Source: Anoplopoma fimbria
Lineage: Eukaryota; Chordata; Actinopteri; Perciformes; Anoplopomatidae
Direction: 5' to 3'
Length of the DNA: 64,000 nt
Assembly (NCBI RefSeq): GCF_027596085.1
Contig: NC_072457.1
Span: forward strand, 5,503,629 to 5,567,628
The position numbers and the translations under genes are program-made. This document shows, piece after piece, positions 1 through 12,029 of this stretch. Position 1 is the first letter of the stretch. The number at the start of each line of letters is the position of its first letter. Under the pieces are notes generated by a model. That model was not told the origin of the DNA and did not search any database. It saw only the letters and a list, made by a program, of their open reading frames with translations.

Positions 1-1930
1 TTCATATTCAGAATCATCAGGATCAACACCGATCCTAAAGTGAGCTGTTGTGCAGCCACAGTCCGTCCAGCTGAGGCATGAAATTAAAGAGGATGCAGCG
101 TGACTGCAGGAGTCTAATCGAGATGATGGAGTGGACTGTTTTACATTAAACCAATGACTCCACGGGAGGTAATGACTCCTATAGTTGCAGAGAGGAAAAA
201 AAAAAAAAGGTCATGACTGAGCACCGCTGAACTGCTGACATGTCACTAATGTGAAACCGCCAGCGGAGCAACAAGAATGTATATATTAAATAAAAGTTGT
301 TTTACTACAGCCTAAACTACATCACTGGTGTGGTATTCAGAGTAGATGGTAGTAGTGCTGACACTTTTTGGTCGGTTGGTTGGTAGATATGTTTTTGTCC
401 GACCAAATTTTCAATGAAAGGACAGTAGCTGGTGTAAAAAGTGGAAAAGCGCTTCTTAATCCATTGATTTTGGGTCAGGAGGGTCCTGTGAGAGAGAAAT
501 CAACAGTTCATGTCTTAAATCAAAGGTTACTTGTTTTGCTGCTATTCAACAATAAAGAACACCATTTTTAACAATTGTTTATTAAGCTTAGATCTTCCAA
601 ATACTGTGGATGAAGGAGAGAACACAGTCAGGTCTGTGGATTACTGAACTAAACAGTTTTTTCATGAAGTTATTCAGTTATTTCATCGTGACGAGAAATG
701 GATAAGACCATAAATGTACGTTCTGATAACTTCTATTACAATCACAACTAAATTTAATAAGAATTCTCAGAGCTCAAGTTTACATCTTCAGAAGTCTTGT
801 TTATCTCACCAACAGTAGAGTACAGTTTACTCTAGTAGAAGGCAAAGAGAAGAAGCTGAGAGCACAAATGTTTATTTTGTTGCTTAAATAATGACTTAAA
901 GCTCCCTGTTGAGATGCTGTTTACATGCACTGTTACTCAACAAAACACACTGTGGGTGGTTGAATGCACTTCCTCGTGAAATATTTAATAAAACTAAAAA
1001 AATCCTGCAAGAAATAAGAACAGAGGAAAATAAGTGAGGGAAATGAGAGGAATAAATGAGGAATTATTTCCATTTGATTTGATAGTTGACAATGCAGATC
1101 TGACAGGACATGATACGTAACATTATGATCAGTGTCTTTAAACCCCTGTCTCACCAAAATCCTCCTACACACTCTGACTGGAGACAATTTGGAAAGCAAA
1201 ATACAAAACAGTCATCAAGTTTATGTGTTCAGATCAAAGGAATAAGTCCTGATCATCACAAATAAACCTGAGCCAACCATTATCATCACCGGACAATTCT
1301 CTTTGTCATAGCAAGAGGACAAAGCTTTGTTTTGTCATGATATAATGATGTCGTGATCATGGGGAAACAAAAAAAAGACTGGACATAATTTAATCCTGCC
1401 CTCTGTGGGCTTCCGTACAGAAGAGGAAAAACAAAGTTGTTGAGTGAAAGGAGGTGAAGTGTCAGTGGGGGGGGGGTTTAACCCCTCGCTTTCAGCCCAT
1501 CAGGGGGTGAAATCAACCTATTCATCCAGCCTTTTGGTCGCGGTGTTGACGGCTCAGCATCTCCGAGCTCCAGCGGTGAGGGCTGCTTATGGAGGAGCGG
1601 TGCATTGTGGGTGTTTCCCCAGCGAGGAAACGGTGTTGTTGACGAGGGAGGAGCTGGAGAGGAGCGGCTGTCAAACGCGTCTCCGTGGGCGGCCGAGCTG
1701 CTGCAGCTGCTGCATGTTTCATACATGTTTATGAATCTTTCATATCGACTTCATCCATCCTGACTTTAAAAAGGCACCGGTGGAGAGTGGAGGAGGATGT
1801 AGGAGCAGGTCATGAATACAATCAATGAGTCAAGATTACATGATCTACAGTCTGATGTTTGACTTTATACCGTGACCTCTGCAGGGGTGGAGGAACTCGG
1901 ATCCTTTGTAAGATTGCAATAATGATTTAA

Positions 1931-2466
1931 AGTGGCCCTATTATGCTTTTCCACTTTTTCCCTCTCCTTCAGTGTGTTAATATATATTCTTGTACATGTA
2001 AAAGGTCCGTAGAGTGTAAAACCTGAAGTCCACCCCTAAAAGCAGTTACCCTCCCCCTCAGAAGCTCCTGAGCTCCTGAAACGGGTCCATTGAATTCTCT
2101 CCTTCACTTCTGTAACTTTATGATGTCATAATGTTACGGAAGTGACGTAAAACTCCTTCCGGCTAGTTTGGCCTTCAAACAACAAAAGAGATAGACGGAG
2201 CTGAAGCTCCGGAGGAAGAGTTTTTTTAAATGTGTTGACCAATCACAACAGAGCAGGCTAGTTGACCAATCAGAGCAGACTTTGCTTTCTGGAGGGAGGA
2301 GCAAGCGATACAACGGAGCATTTCAGAGAGAGGGTGAGAAGAGGTGCTGCAGGGCAGCCAGGATGAGAAAAACAAGGAGGATTATGAGCATTAACGCATG
2401 TAAACATGTTGTAACTGTAACTTGAGATAAAAATATGCACCCGGAAAATAGTATAATAGGGCCTGT
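1931..2466. mobile_element. Non-autonomous TTAA-flanked DNA transposon (MITE)
   Basis: A 536 bp segment is bounded by TTAA on both sides (1927-1930 and 2467-2470), which looks like a target-site duplication. The ends are inverted repeats: AGTGGCCCTATTAT on the left and, reverse-complemented, ACAGGCCCTATTAT on the right. TTAA duplications are typical of the piggyBac and Kolobok superfamilies; the sequence alone does not decide between them. There is no transposase frame inside, so it would have been moved by a relative elsewhere. Confidence 0.7.
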
Positions 2467-3479
2467 TTAATGCTCAAGTGTCCTCTGAGACCCACGACCC
2501 TGGTTGACATAACTGTCTTTAAGAGGCTGTAGTGGGCTCGGTTTAAATGAAACTAGGCCACTTAAGGCATTCATTGGTACCAACAAGTCACGGCAAATTT
2601 GGGCCATGGTCATAGACACAGGAATCCCTTGACCTCTCACCTCAAGATGTCTGAATGAAAATGGGTTCTTCTCTGTATATATGCACTTTTGGGACAAAAA
2701 ACAAGCAGTTATTTAGCATGCAGTATAAACGTGTAATTATCGATCAATTCTAAAAATGGTGTTATTGACTTTTTCTGCATACTGGGATCCCTAAGCAGTC
2801 TTTGAATTGTATTAATTTTGTATGACTGGAAGGCTGAGACTCTTGTGGATCCAACGAGATCAATTGTTGGTCCCCATAGTGTCCATTTCACATAGTGAGA
2901 CCATATTTTTGAAACTTGATGCACTGTATAAAATGACCTTGTCCTGACCTCTGGGATATTCATAGCCTCATGAATCTTTGAAACCATAAACTTATCGATT
3001 GTGGGCTTTCAGAGGATGTATGGCTTTTAAAGGAATATTGACAATAAGGTTGTTTCTGAGAAATTTTCCCAGAACAGAAATGCACACCTTCCAGAAATAT
3101 CCAAATGACAAAAATGTTTGATACCAAATCACAGCATGGCTTTTTTTTAAGGTGTTCCTTGGTGTCTGAATGTGGTATTTTAGCGTGATATATATATATA
3201 TTTTCTTTTTTAATTGCTTCAACAATTTGTGAAATGCATTGAGCATGGGAATGGCATCATAAACAACCATTATTATTTTCTTAGCACTTTAGACTTTAAA
3301 GAATTTGAAGAAGCACCTAACCCAAACACGTTATTAAAAAATGTATGATAGAAAAACACACACTGCTGAGATGAATCTCAAATTACTCTTCAAGTTCCCA
3401 GCTTTCAGATGATGTACACCGCTTTTTCGTGGCATATGCTGTTAACCTGCTATCTCCCACTAAAGACCCCCTCTCCCCC

Positions 3480-3655
3480 TACACAACTGCACATAGACAT
3501 TTAACACTGTAAATACAAACATATATTATCACACTCTCATATTTTTAATTGTCTCTTTATTCTATTGTACTGTGTCTATTGTTATGCACAAATCACCGAG
3601 TCAAATTCCTTGTATGTGCAAAAATACATTGAAATAAACCGTTTCTGATTTTAGG
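3480..3655 (+). mobile_element. 3' tail of a LINE-type retrotransposon
   Basis: The block with CAAATTCCTTGTATGTGCAA followed by an AATAAA-containing tail matches the widespread teleost LINE 3' end that usually reads through 'attccttgtatgtg...ggcaataaa...ctgattctga'. Only the 3' end is present, as expected of 5'-truncated insertions. A reverse-oriented relative is at 11255-11345. The family assignment is from memory of fish repeats. Confidence 0.6.
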
Positions 3656-4007
3656 GTTAAACTGTAGAGGAAGACAGCAGCAGTGAGGCTCAGCTGAAGA
3701 GCTTAGAGCGAGAGTTATTTGTGTTTGCACCAACAAGAACTGAAAAACAGCAAAGGGACGTTGAAATTGAACAAACAGTGGAAGGAGGAAAGAGGAAAGT
3801 TTAAAAGTAACATTAGCTGGGATGAAGGTGCCAAACATGTTGCCAAGTGATGAGCAGCTGGAGTAAAAGATTTCCACTTAACGAGATTTAGGCGTCGAGC
3901 TAAAGGAGATACGAAAGCTTGGAAGTCTTTCATCTGATTTGATATGACAGGTGAGAGGGCGACTCCAAATAAAGACTTTATTGCAGATGGTTTGAAGGGT
4001 ATATTGT

Positions 4008-4231
4008 ATAGGGCCGGCTGTGTCTCGGAGGTAGAGCGGGTTTTAATCCAATCCTGTGATCTAAAGTTTGATCCCAACTCCTCCAGTCGGCATTTCAAAG
4101 TGTTCTTGGAAGAGATAATTGCTACAACATCAGTGATGATGTGTGTGTGAATGTTGACGTGTAGTGTAAAGCGCTTTGAGTGGACGAAAGAGTAGAAAGA
4201 TGCTGTATAAATGCAAATCCATTTACCATTT
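4008..4231 (+). mobile_element. Degraded tRNA-derived SINE
   Basis: The block begins with GGGCCGGCTGTGTCTCGGAGG, carries a decayed RNA polymerase III B box (AGTTTGATCCC, about 4065-4075) and ends in a tail with 'aaagcgctttgagtgg' and 'tgtataaatgcaaatccattt', the standard ending of a common fish SINE/LINE tail. Numerous substitutions suggest an old copy. Confidence 0.6.
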
Positions 4232-4320
4232 AATGGATGCTTACTCATAAAGTATGCAAAGAGTGGAAAGTCCAAAACATGTGAATATAGAAAGCAGAAG
4301 ATCTTCCTTCTGCTTTCATC

Positions 4321-4360
4321 AAACATCAAAAAGCCAAAACTTCTTGGCTTTTTGATGTTT
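4321..4360. repeat. Perfect 17 bp inverted repeat (hairpin)
   Basis: AAACATCAAAAAGCCAA at 4321-4337 is the exact reverse complement of TTGGCTTTTTGATGTTT at 4344-4360, with a 6 nt spacer. In intronic RNA it would fold into a short stable stem. No longer precursor-like pairing was seen around it. Confidence 0.85.
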
Positions 4361-4489
4361 TTCTTTATGTTTGATATTTAATGGTTATTCTATTGTTGTT
4401 TTGTTTTCGAACTTCCAGTTCATTAGAACTTGGGTCTTACGTTGGTAGTTTAGAGCATTGTCTCTATCAGCAATAATATCATACTCATA

Positions 4490-4680
4490 AAATAAGATAA
4501 GATAATCCTTTATTAGTCCCACAGAGGGGAAATTTGCAGGATTACAGCTGCAGACTGGATAGTGCAAACAAACAAACGAATCATAAGTAGAAAACAAGAT
4601 CAAAACAAGTACAATAAATAAGTAACTACACAGTAAAGTATAATAAATAGTTAAAAAATGTTTAAAAAAACAATAAATAA
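4490..4680 (-). mobile_element. LINE 3' tail, reverse orientation
   Basis: The block 'agataagataatcctttattagtccc' followed by 'gaggggaaatttgcagg' is the reverse complement of a common fish LINE 3' end with a GATA-type microsatellite tail. A forward copy is at 20780-20996. The upstream AT-rich remainder fades without a clear border. Confidence 0.6.
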
Positions 4681-6052
4681 AATATATGAACGGACAGAAT
4701 GATTTTTAATGTTAATAATTGGATAAAAACTAAATAATCCTCATCAGTGCTGAAGGATTTGCTGTAGAATAACTCTAACATTTACTTTGCTGACACTTTT
4801 ATCAGAAGCAACTTAGAATAAGTGCATTTAGATATATGGAAATATGTGGTTATATGGGTACAACCCCAAAAATTCAGGAATAATGCTTCATTTTACATGG
4901 CTCACAGGACATGAAACCTCTTTAGACTGATTAGTTGATTAGTAGTAAGCCTACAACCTATTCAGCCCAGAGGACTGCCTCGATCAAAACAATCAACAAA
5001 ATGACCAATCAGTCATTCAATCAATCGATAAATTGAACCCAAAGCAGCGACGAGTGTGTCTGTAATCCAACATGCAGATGTTCGGAGTGTTTCAGTGCCC
5101 GCATTTTCAATCAATAAAAGCATTTACAAAATAAAAGCATCAATAAATGTTTCAACCCATGCACAAAAACATCTTCCAATCAACAAAGAGAACTGTGACA
5201 TTTGGAATAACACGTTATGTTTACGTCAGATGTTTAATCAGATGCAAAGCACAGTGTTGCATATTATGGCAAATGTCAGAGCTTATTTTGTTCATATTAA
5301 CATGCTGTCCTTTACGCAAGGATGTAAACAAACCTCAGCGGATATGAAACATTCACAAAGCTTGTTTTTACTGCAGGCCTGGTTTGGTTTTATTGTTGTC
5401 TTTGCCCAACAATTAATAACATCTTCTTGGGTTCAGTGGAGAGTTTTAGCTTGGTTCATTTGGATCACACCAAGGATATAAAAACAATCTATTATTGCCT
5501 TTTATTTCCGTTATAAAACAAAGAAAGAGTGTTGATTGGACAGTTTTGGTGACATAATCTGCGCCGGTAGGCATTTGGACCTCATCCCATCGAAACCTTA
5601 TGTGTGTATTTGTGTTCTCACAAACACCTCACAGAGAAATATCTAACTATGACAACCTGTTGTTGGTCCGTTTTGTTTTCAGACCACAAACGAGCAACAT
5701 CTGTTCACTTGGAGGCAGAATGGGACATTCCTTTTCAGCCGGTCTGGTAGTTTGATCCAGTTGACAACAGCCGAGACAAACCAAACCAAGCGGGCTAAAG
5801 CACTAGCAGAGTTTGATTGAACCTAACCGAACCACTCGGCTGTGAAAAGACCTTTATTTTCCCACGATGGTGTCAATGTTTCGGGAAGTTTTCCTCTCTG
5901 AGAGGAAGAAAATCCTGCTGAAACACGGCACTCTTGGCTTGAAAATCTACATTTTAAAATGATAAAAGAAACTAGCTCAGTTGTTCTTCTTCCTCTTTGT
6001 TTTCTTCGTTATCTATTTCATCCTCTTCCCTCCTCCTCCTCTTCCTCTCCAG

Positions 6053-6482
6053 GGGATCAGCAGTCTCTTCAGCTCCCTCAAAGTGGTCCGTCTGCTGCGT
6101 TTGGGTCGGGTCGCCAGGAAGCTGGACCACTACATCGAGTACGGAGCCGCCGTGCTGGTCTTACTGGTGTGTGTGTTCGGCCTGGCCGCCCACTGGCTGG
6201 CCTGCATCTGGTTCAGCATCGGGGACTACGAGGTGATCGACGAGGACACCAACAGCGTGAGGATGGACAGCTGGCTGTTCCTGCTCGGGGAGACGGTGGG
6301 AACGCCGTACAGGTTCAACACCTCGGGAACGGGCCGCTGGGAGGGCGGGCCCAGCAAGGACTCGGTCTACATCACCTCGCTGTACTTCACCATGACCAGC
6401 CTGACCAGCATCGGCTTCGGGAACATCGCGCCGAACACGGACGGAGAGAAGATCTTCGCCGTGGCCATGATGATGATCGGAT
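6053..6482 (+). CDS. kcnh1: kcnh1 exon: S4, S5, pore and start of S6 of an EAG-type K+ channel
   Basis: A 430 bp exon lies between a polypyrimidine-AG acceptor (ending 6052) and a GT donor (GTGAGT at 6483). It encodes 143 residues plus one base. Residues 10-24 carry the regularly spaced arginines of the S4 voltage sensor, 27-53 form S5, and 119-124 (SIGFGN) are the K+ selectivity filter with the GFG signature of EAG/ERG channels, followed by the start of S6. The product is a plasma-membrane voltage-gated K+ channel subunit that works as a tetramer. The turret keeps an N-glycosylation sequon (NTS at residue 89) but lacks the second one found near it in mammalian KCNH1. Some turret positions look more like KCNH5. 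The KCNH1 assignment rests mainly on the last exon. The exon is phase 1 at its 3' end and joins the next as G-S-L-L-Y. Confidence 0.95.
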
Positions 6483-6924
6483 GTGAGTCGTTTGCTTTCA
6501 TAGTTTTTGATCCGGGACAGATGTAGAAAATGATAAGAAAATAAACAGTCTCTCAAATTTAATTACTATCATGTGCGAAATAAATATTTTTAGTTTTATT
6601 CACAAAGAGCCTGTTTAACACCGAATCAAATAAATAACAGAAGTAAAATAGATGTCAGGAGGGGTCAAGTGGACTTCCACTAAACTTGATTTAGGGAAAT
6701 GGACAGAAATGCAAAGAAAATAAAGGCCAATAAGAGATGAACTGATGAATTCAGCACCAATCAGATGACAATTAATGAACTACTTCAGGTATAAAATGTA
6801 GAAAGATGTCCGCTGTGACTGTTATACTATTATATATTGTATAAATTGTTTATTATCACTAGTGCATTATTGTAAAAGCAGGATTTTGCTGTTGTAGTTG
6901 GTTGAGGTGGAGCTTGTTTTGAAC

Positions 6925-7290
6925 TATTAACTAATGATTATTTTCATTATGGATTAATCTGCTGATTATTTTCTCTGATTTTTTTGTTTTGTAAAATTAG
7001 TTAAAATATTGAGAAATGCTGCTATAATTACCCAGAGCCCAAAAGTGACTCCTTCACAATGTTTCTTTAGTCCGACCAACAGTCCACATTTCAACATTAT
7101 TACTAATACATTAACAAATACAAACAAGTTTTAAAAGAAATGGCATACAATTTTCTCATTTGTGGAGTTGGAACCGTCAAATGTTTTAGTATAAAAAATG
7201 ACTCAAACCAAATGCGTTTAATGTTCTGTCCATCAACTAATTGGTTAATTGGTTTCATCTGAGCTTTCATATGTTTTGTTTTGCAAAGAT
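6925..7290 (+). repeat. Dispersed AT-rich repeat family, copy 1
   Basis: The text 'aatgattattttcattatggattaatctgctgattattttct' and the later 'attggttaatt' match a very common teleost non-autonomous repeat. Related copies in this window are at 13250-13400 (same strand) and 22280-22530 (opposite strand, ending 'aataatcgttagttgcag'), with a scrap near 57040-57130. Confidence 0.5.
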
Positions 7291-7420
7291 CAAAGCTCTC
7301 AGATAAATGTAGTGGAGAATTTAGTGTAGTAAAGTATAAAATGGAATTTAAAAAAAATGATTCAGTTAAAGTAGTTTGTACTTTTGTACAGTACTTAATT
7401 AAATGTACTTATTATATACA
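7290..7420 (+). repeat. Partial copy of the 'aatgtagtggagtaaaagta' fish repeat
   Basis: The segment has 'gataaatgtagtggagaatt', 'agtataaaatggaa' and 'gtacttttgtacagtactt', matching the fuller copy at 53890-54440. Another partial copy is at 21270-21420. Ends are not sharp here. Confidence 0.5.
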
Positions 7421-7894
7421 TTGGACCGCCAGTGAATGTGAATGTATCTGTTTTCACTGATTATCAGACTAACATGTCACAGATTCACTAGCCTCTGATC
7501 TCTCTGTCTCACCGTTAGCACAGATCCATGTAGAAACGTTCAGGAAGCAGCGTCTCGCTTTCAGCAGACGAACGTCACCGGCAGCAGCTCATATCAGCTG
7601 TCGCTGAATGTGAGAGTAACTTGATAACAGGCCAAAATTAAACTTGGCTGTTGTCCGGTTAAAGGGCTCTCTGCATGCGGGCGTCTGTATGCTTCAAAGA
7701 TTGTTAATGGAGGAAGAGGCTCCACTCTGTATCACATCTGTACAACCGCGAGTGTTTCAGTAGTTCCAACAGAGTGAGACGTCTTCTCTGTAGTTGATCG
7801 CGTCATGTCAGCTTCAGGAGTCACAGTTAAAAGTTGAATTATCTTTCTACACCGGTGACAGCAGTGAAGCATTATGTTTTTGGGTTGTCTGTCT

Positions 7895-8160
7895 GTTTGG
7901 TCCATTCTTGTGAACACGATATCTCACGAAGGTCTTGAGGCATTCTCTTCCCATTGGCACAAACTGGTGTTTTTTCGGTGTCAAAGATGAATGTAATTGT
8001 GACGAAAACAAACTTTTTGACCATAACTCAAGAATTGATGTGATAATTCTGACAGTTTCACACACATTTCAAATAGATTCAAATGATGAACTGATGACAT
8101 TTTTGACAGACGGGATGTAAACTGCAACTTGACTGGTTGGAGGTAATTGTAGTTCATATC
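7895..8160 (+). repeat. Dispersed fish repeat ('cataactcaagaatt' family)
   Basis: The block reads through 'gatatctcacgaaggtcttgagg', 'ccattggcacaaactgg' and 'gaccataactcaagaattga', in the same order as a widely dispersed teleost repeat I recognise. Open frames that cross it on both strands are not genes. Confidence 0.55.
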
Positions 8161-9012
8161 TGATCAATCATTTCTGCTTTTCAACACAAAGGTTTCAGAG
8201 GGATTTAGTAATCTGGGATCTAAATAAACAATACAGAAGTTGTTTTTACCGACTTCATCAAAATGTTATTTTTGTTTATTTAAACGTACAGAAATGCAGG
8301 AATCGTCATTCTCATAGTTCCAGCCTTTAAACCTTCCCCACACAGACATAAACAAGTGTGTGTCTGTGAGTTTCACACTAAGTTTACATGAATGACCTCG
8401 TTCGACCTCCAGACGTCAGGGACTGCGTCCTCCGTCCATCTTTCCTCTGCAAATTGAACGTCACTCCCCCACAATCCCTCTGTACATAAACAGGAGGAGA
8501 GGAAACGTAATAGTCTGACCGGTCTGTCAATAATTTATTGATGGTTGACTCAGTCCTCCGACACCCAGTGACTCAGATTTACAGCTCAGATAAAAAAAAA
8601 ACCTCACACTGTCAGATCAGATTTTTAACTACCTTTCAAATGTTGGGGATTTTTTTTTTATTGAAATATTAGACATTTAAGTGTATAACTAGGGGGTGCA
8701 TTCGTACACAGCAGTCACAGTTCTGTGTGAGCTCAGTACAGTGGAATAAAACCAAATGCATAAGGGTATTCTTTTCATTTATTTTGAACAGACAGTAATG
8801 ATAGTGTTTTTAAGAAATCATCCGGCTGCGGACTGAGGAAACATTTTACCCACTGGCAACTTTGATAAACTATCTTCATTATAAAATAAGGAACATTTTA
8901 AACACTGTATTACACTAAACACTGAGGCAACGTGTCTCAAAAGACTGTAAAACTGAAAAGCATCTATTATGAAACAGAAACTTTTTTTCTCATCCCACTG
9001 ATTGGAACATTA

Positions 9013-9450
9013 CATGACATTACAGTCATTTAGCAGACGCTTTTATCCAAAGCGACTTACAGGAAGTGACAAGGAAGAATCTGGGTGATGCTTCCCTTTC
9101 CATTCCCGTACCCGAAGCAACGCCAACACATCACCCTGCTCTTATTTCTAACTCGGGGCGGCTGTGGCATAGTGGAGAGCAAGGTGGTTCTCCAATCAGA
9201 GGTCGGTGGTTCGATACCCGGCTTCGGCAGTCGATGTGTCCTTGGGCAAGACACTTAACCCCAAGTTGCTCCCGAAGGCTTGCCATCGGTGTGGACTGGA
9301 TGTTGTATGAGTGTTAGTTAGAGTCTGATGGTGGCACCTTGCATGGTAGCCTGTCATCAGTGTGTGAATGGGTGAATGATATGTAATATACTACTGACTG
9401 TAAGTCGCTTTGGATAAAAGCGTCTGCTAAATGACTGTAATGTAATGTAA
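9013..9450 (+). mobile_element. tRNA-derived SINE flanked by inverted 50 bp arms
   Basis: The SINE body starts near 9155. It has a polymerase III A box (TGGCATAGTGG, 9165-9175) and B box (GGTTCGATACC, 9208-9218), then the core 'cttgggcaagacacttaacccc' and a tail with 'gtaagtcgctttggataaaa' that ends near 9450 in 'aatgtaatgtaa'. Upstream, 9013-9061 is a near-perfect reverse complement of that tail. The whole therefore looks like a SINE next to an oppositely oriented tail of the same family, with about 50 bp arms around a 340 bp spacer. Both promoter boxes are close to consensus, so this copy is younger than the one at 4008-4231. Confidence 0.8.
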
Positions 9451-11254
9451 CTCTCTCTTCATTACTTTTGAAGCTGATTGGATCGTCTGTCTGCGAGAGA
9501 CGCTTCCCTCTGCCTGCATTTTTCTCTTTTCTTCTTATTTTGCTGTGTTCGATATCTTTCTGGACGTCAACACATGGAGCAGAGAGGCCACAGCAGACAG
9601 AATAAAGCCTGATCTTTGGCTGCATTTATTCCAAATCCGGCATTGCGGCACGGCTTCTGCAGAGCTGTGGGTGTTTTTTGATTTTGCTTTAGAACGAAAA
9701 ACAATCAGAAAATAACATTTTATTTCTCTGACTCATTGATTTATTCCTGTTAATGCTGCTCCCTCTCTACATTCACCCTCTTGCTCTCTCAACCACTTCT
9801 GCTCTCTCTCATAAACTGCAACCACCAGTACTACTCAGATCACCTCTAAAAGCATCAGAACACATTTATGGCGCAGATTGATTTGTTTTCCCTGTTTTTT
9901 AAAGAGCAGAATCTCTGTTTGCCTTGCTCCATCTGTCTGCTCCATCTGCATCCTGTAGTATGAGGCATGTTTTGGGATCGTCACACGGATACACAAACAC
10001 ACCAGCTAGACATCTTCATTTTATCCTGATGTGTGAAATTAAACTCCAGTCAGGTGAGGAACCATGACGTCACTCTGTGAGTTTGGATTGCACATCATCA
10101 GACAGATTTTTTACCAATTTATTTCACTATTCAAGATAATAGTCTTGTGCAGCACAGATGCAGATTACAACTATAACAGAAGCCGATTTACTTGTTTAAT
10201 TTTAGAAACAATGGGTCCTAGATTTCATAGATAGTCCCAGTTCTTGTTGTTTCATACTAATATCACCCAGTTTGTCTGCTATATATATTTTAAACTGTAT
10301 GTACTATAGTGTGTTTGGAAAATGTTACTGTTTCTTTTGTAACGTTGGCTGTTTTCGTCGTCAAATCCAGTTCTATCAGGAGAGACAAGTCAGATAAAGA
10401 AAGATAATTGTTTATTGTTAACAGATGATATGTAATGATACAGTCTTGGACTCTAGAGGGAGATTTGTGATGGAGGGATCTGCCCTGAGCAACAGCAAGA
10501 CTCCCCCCGTTGGAGTCCAGACACTGTCGGTGGTGATGGATGATGAGGCTGATAGAATGATGGGGAGGAGGAGGGGGAACAACTGATATCATGATGATAA
10601 AGAAGGACAGAGCAATTAATGTTGACCTAAACTCTGATAAAGTATCATCATCCAGGGCTGGGATGTAAATATGACTCTGTGGAAGTAAAGGAAGAAGCTG
10701 TTGTTAAGCATAATAGGTCGTAAGCTTTTTAGCTGGACATTGTTAACGTTCGCATTTCACATCAGAGCTGACTCGGTTTAATCCACTCCTGACACCTGAC
10801 AAAGTCTGCTGCCTCTCATGCAGAGGTGTGCAAACGGCTGCAGAGGCCTTTCAGAGCTTTGACTTTTATTTCATGTTGATTGGTGTTTTTTTACTTTATT
10901 GTTTCGACCTTTACTGTTCGCTGATGCTGGTCTCTCCTGGAGAATCTCCTGGTGTACATGCTCAGTATCCAAGTCTAATATAAAATTACTTTTCCTGACA
11001 CTTTTGAAATCTATGCTGAACGCTTTAGGCCTGTAAACCCTGAGTCAGTTGTACCAGACGATAGAAATATGACATATAACCTTAATCCATGACCACTTTC
11101 ACTTCACTCATATTTCTAATTATAAAAAACTATCTGCCATAGTGGCAGGTTACCTTGTTTTTTTTTACCTGCCAAAGCCAACATTATCCAACATTTCATC
11201 CCCTCCTTAGTATTAACTTGAGGTGCTGCAGAGACAATGGTCGTCTACAGCCAG

Positions 11255-11345
11255 AATCAGAATCGGAAGATGTTTATTGCCAAGTACGTTACACATACGA
11301 GGAATTTGGCTAGGTGATTAATTTGTGCGTACAGTAAATAACAAA
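11255..11345 (-). mobile_element. LINE 3' tail, reverse orientation
   Basis: 'cagaatcagaatcggaag' followed by 'tttattgccaagtacgtt' and 'acgaggaatttggc' is the reverse complement of the LINE tail type seen forward at 3480-3655. Only the 3' end is present. Confidence 0.65.
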
Positions 11346-11538
11346 ACACAGTGCAAAACTAAAGACATCATTTAAAAATAGGAATATGAAAATATGTTAT
11401 AAAATATGGTTAAAAAGTAAACAAATAAGAGTATGTTAAAGCAGGTATATTATGTTATTAAAGTGTCAAGCCGCTCTCTGCAGATTGAGTGAAGCTCGTC
11501 AGCGTTTTACAGATTTAGATAAACCTGTCTGCTGCGAT

Positions 11539-11580
<42 letters not shown>

Positions 11581-11582
11581 GG
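11539..11582. repeat. (ACAG)n microsatellite
   Basis: About eleven uninterrupted tetranucleotide units in the kcnh1 intron. The same motif forms longer tracts in the PEX6 intron near 63000-63132. Confidence 0.95.
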
Positions 11583-12029
11583 ACGGCCTCGGCGGGAGCA
11601 GTTGTTTCCTCGGTGATGTCGATGTGATGAGTCCTGACACGGTGCGCTCTGCCGTGGTGGAGTTCCACACTGAAATATTAACTGTACTGTCGGATCAGCT
11701 GGACTCACGTCCTCCCCGCTGTCTGCTGCAGTTTGCACCAATCCAGCTGCTCAGCAGGAAGCCCGATTCAGCCCGAGAGCATGGAGGTGACCGATCCTGC
11801 AGCTCTGCACAGTTATATCAGGCATTAATGTGAGCCTGAGCCGTGTGGTAACGTCAGCTGCCAACGGCTTTATCAGCGGCAGTAGAGAAAAAAGTCAATG
11901 AGGATCACTCCATTTACTGAGAATAATGAGGCTCCTCATACACCTCAATCAAATGTTAATGGGGAAACCCCCAAATTATCTCTATAGATACAAAATTCAC
12001 TTTTTCTACCGTTTTTTAAGGCCTGCCTA

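Larger units (their letters stand above)
1..6052 (+). other. kcnh1: Noncoding sequence upstream of first visible kcnh1 exon (probable intron)
   Basis: No splice-bounded coding segment is recognisable here. Because the first kcnh1 exon in the window starts at S4, the exons for the PAS domain and S1-S3 must lie further left, so this stretch is most likely intron on the kcnh1 sense strand. It holds a TTAA-flanked MITE (1931-2466), LINE 3' tails (about 3480-3655 and 4490-4680), a degraded SINE (4008-4231), a perfect hairpin (4321-4360), a G10 run near 1466 and a scrap of SINE-type tail near 4786-4835. A 141-codon open frame at 5056-5481 has no ATG at its start and no family resemblance; I treat it as chance. 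Confidence 0.7.

Noticed and set aside
3715..4329. 204-codon open frame on the - strand
   Set aside because: It runs antisense through a degraded SINE and AT-rich DNA, has no recognisable domain and no splice context.
5056..5481. 141-codon open frame on the + strand
   Set aside because: It lacks an ATG at the listed start, has no family resemblance and lies in intronic AT-rich DNA.
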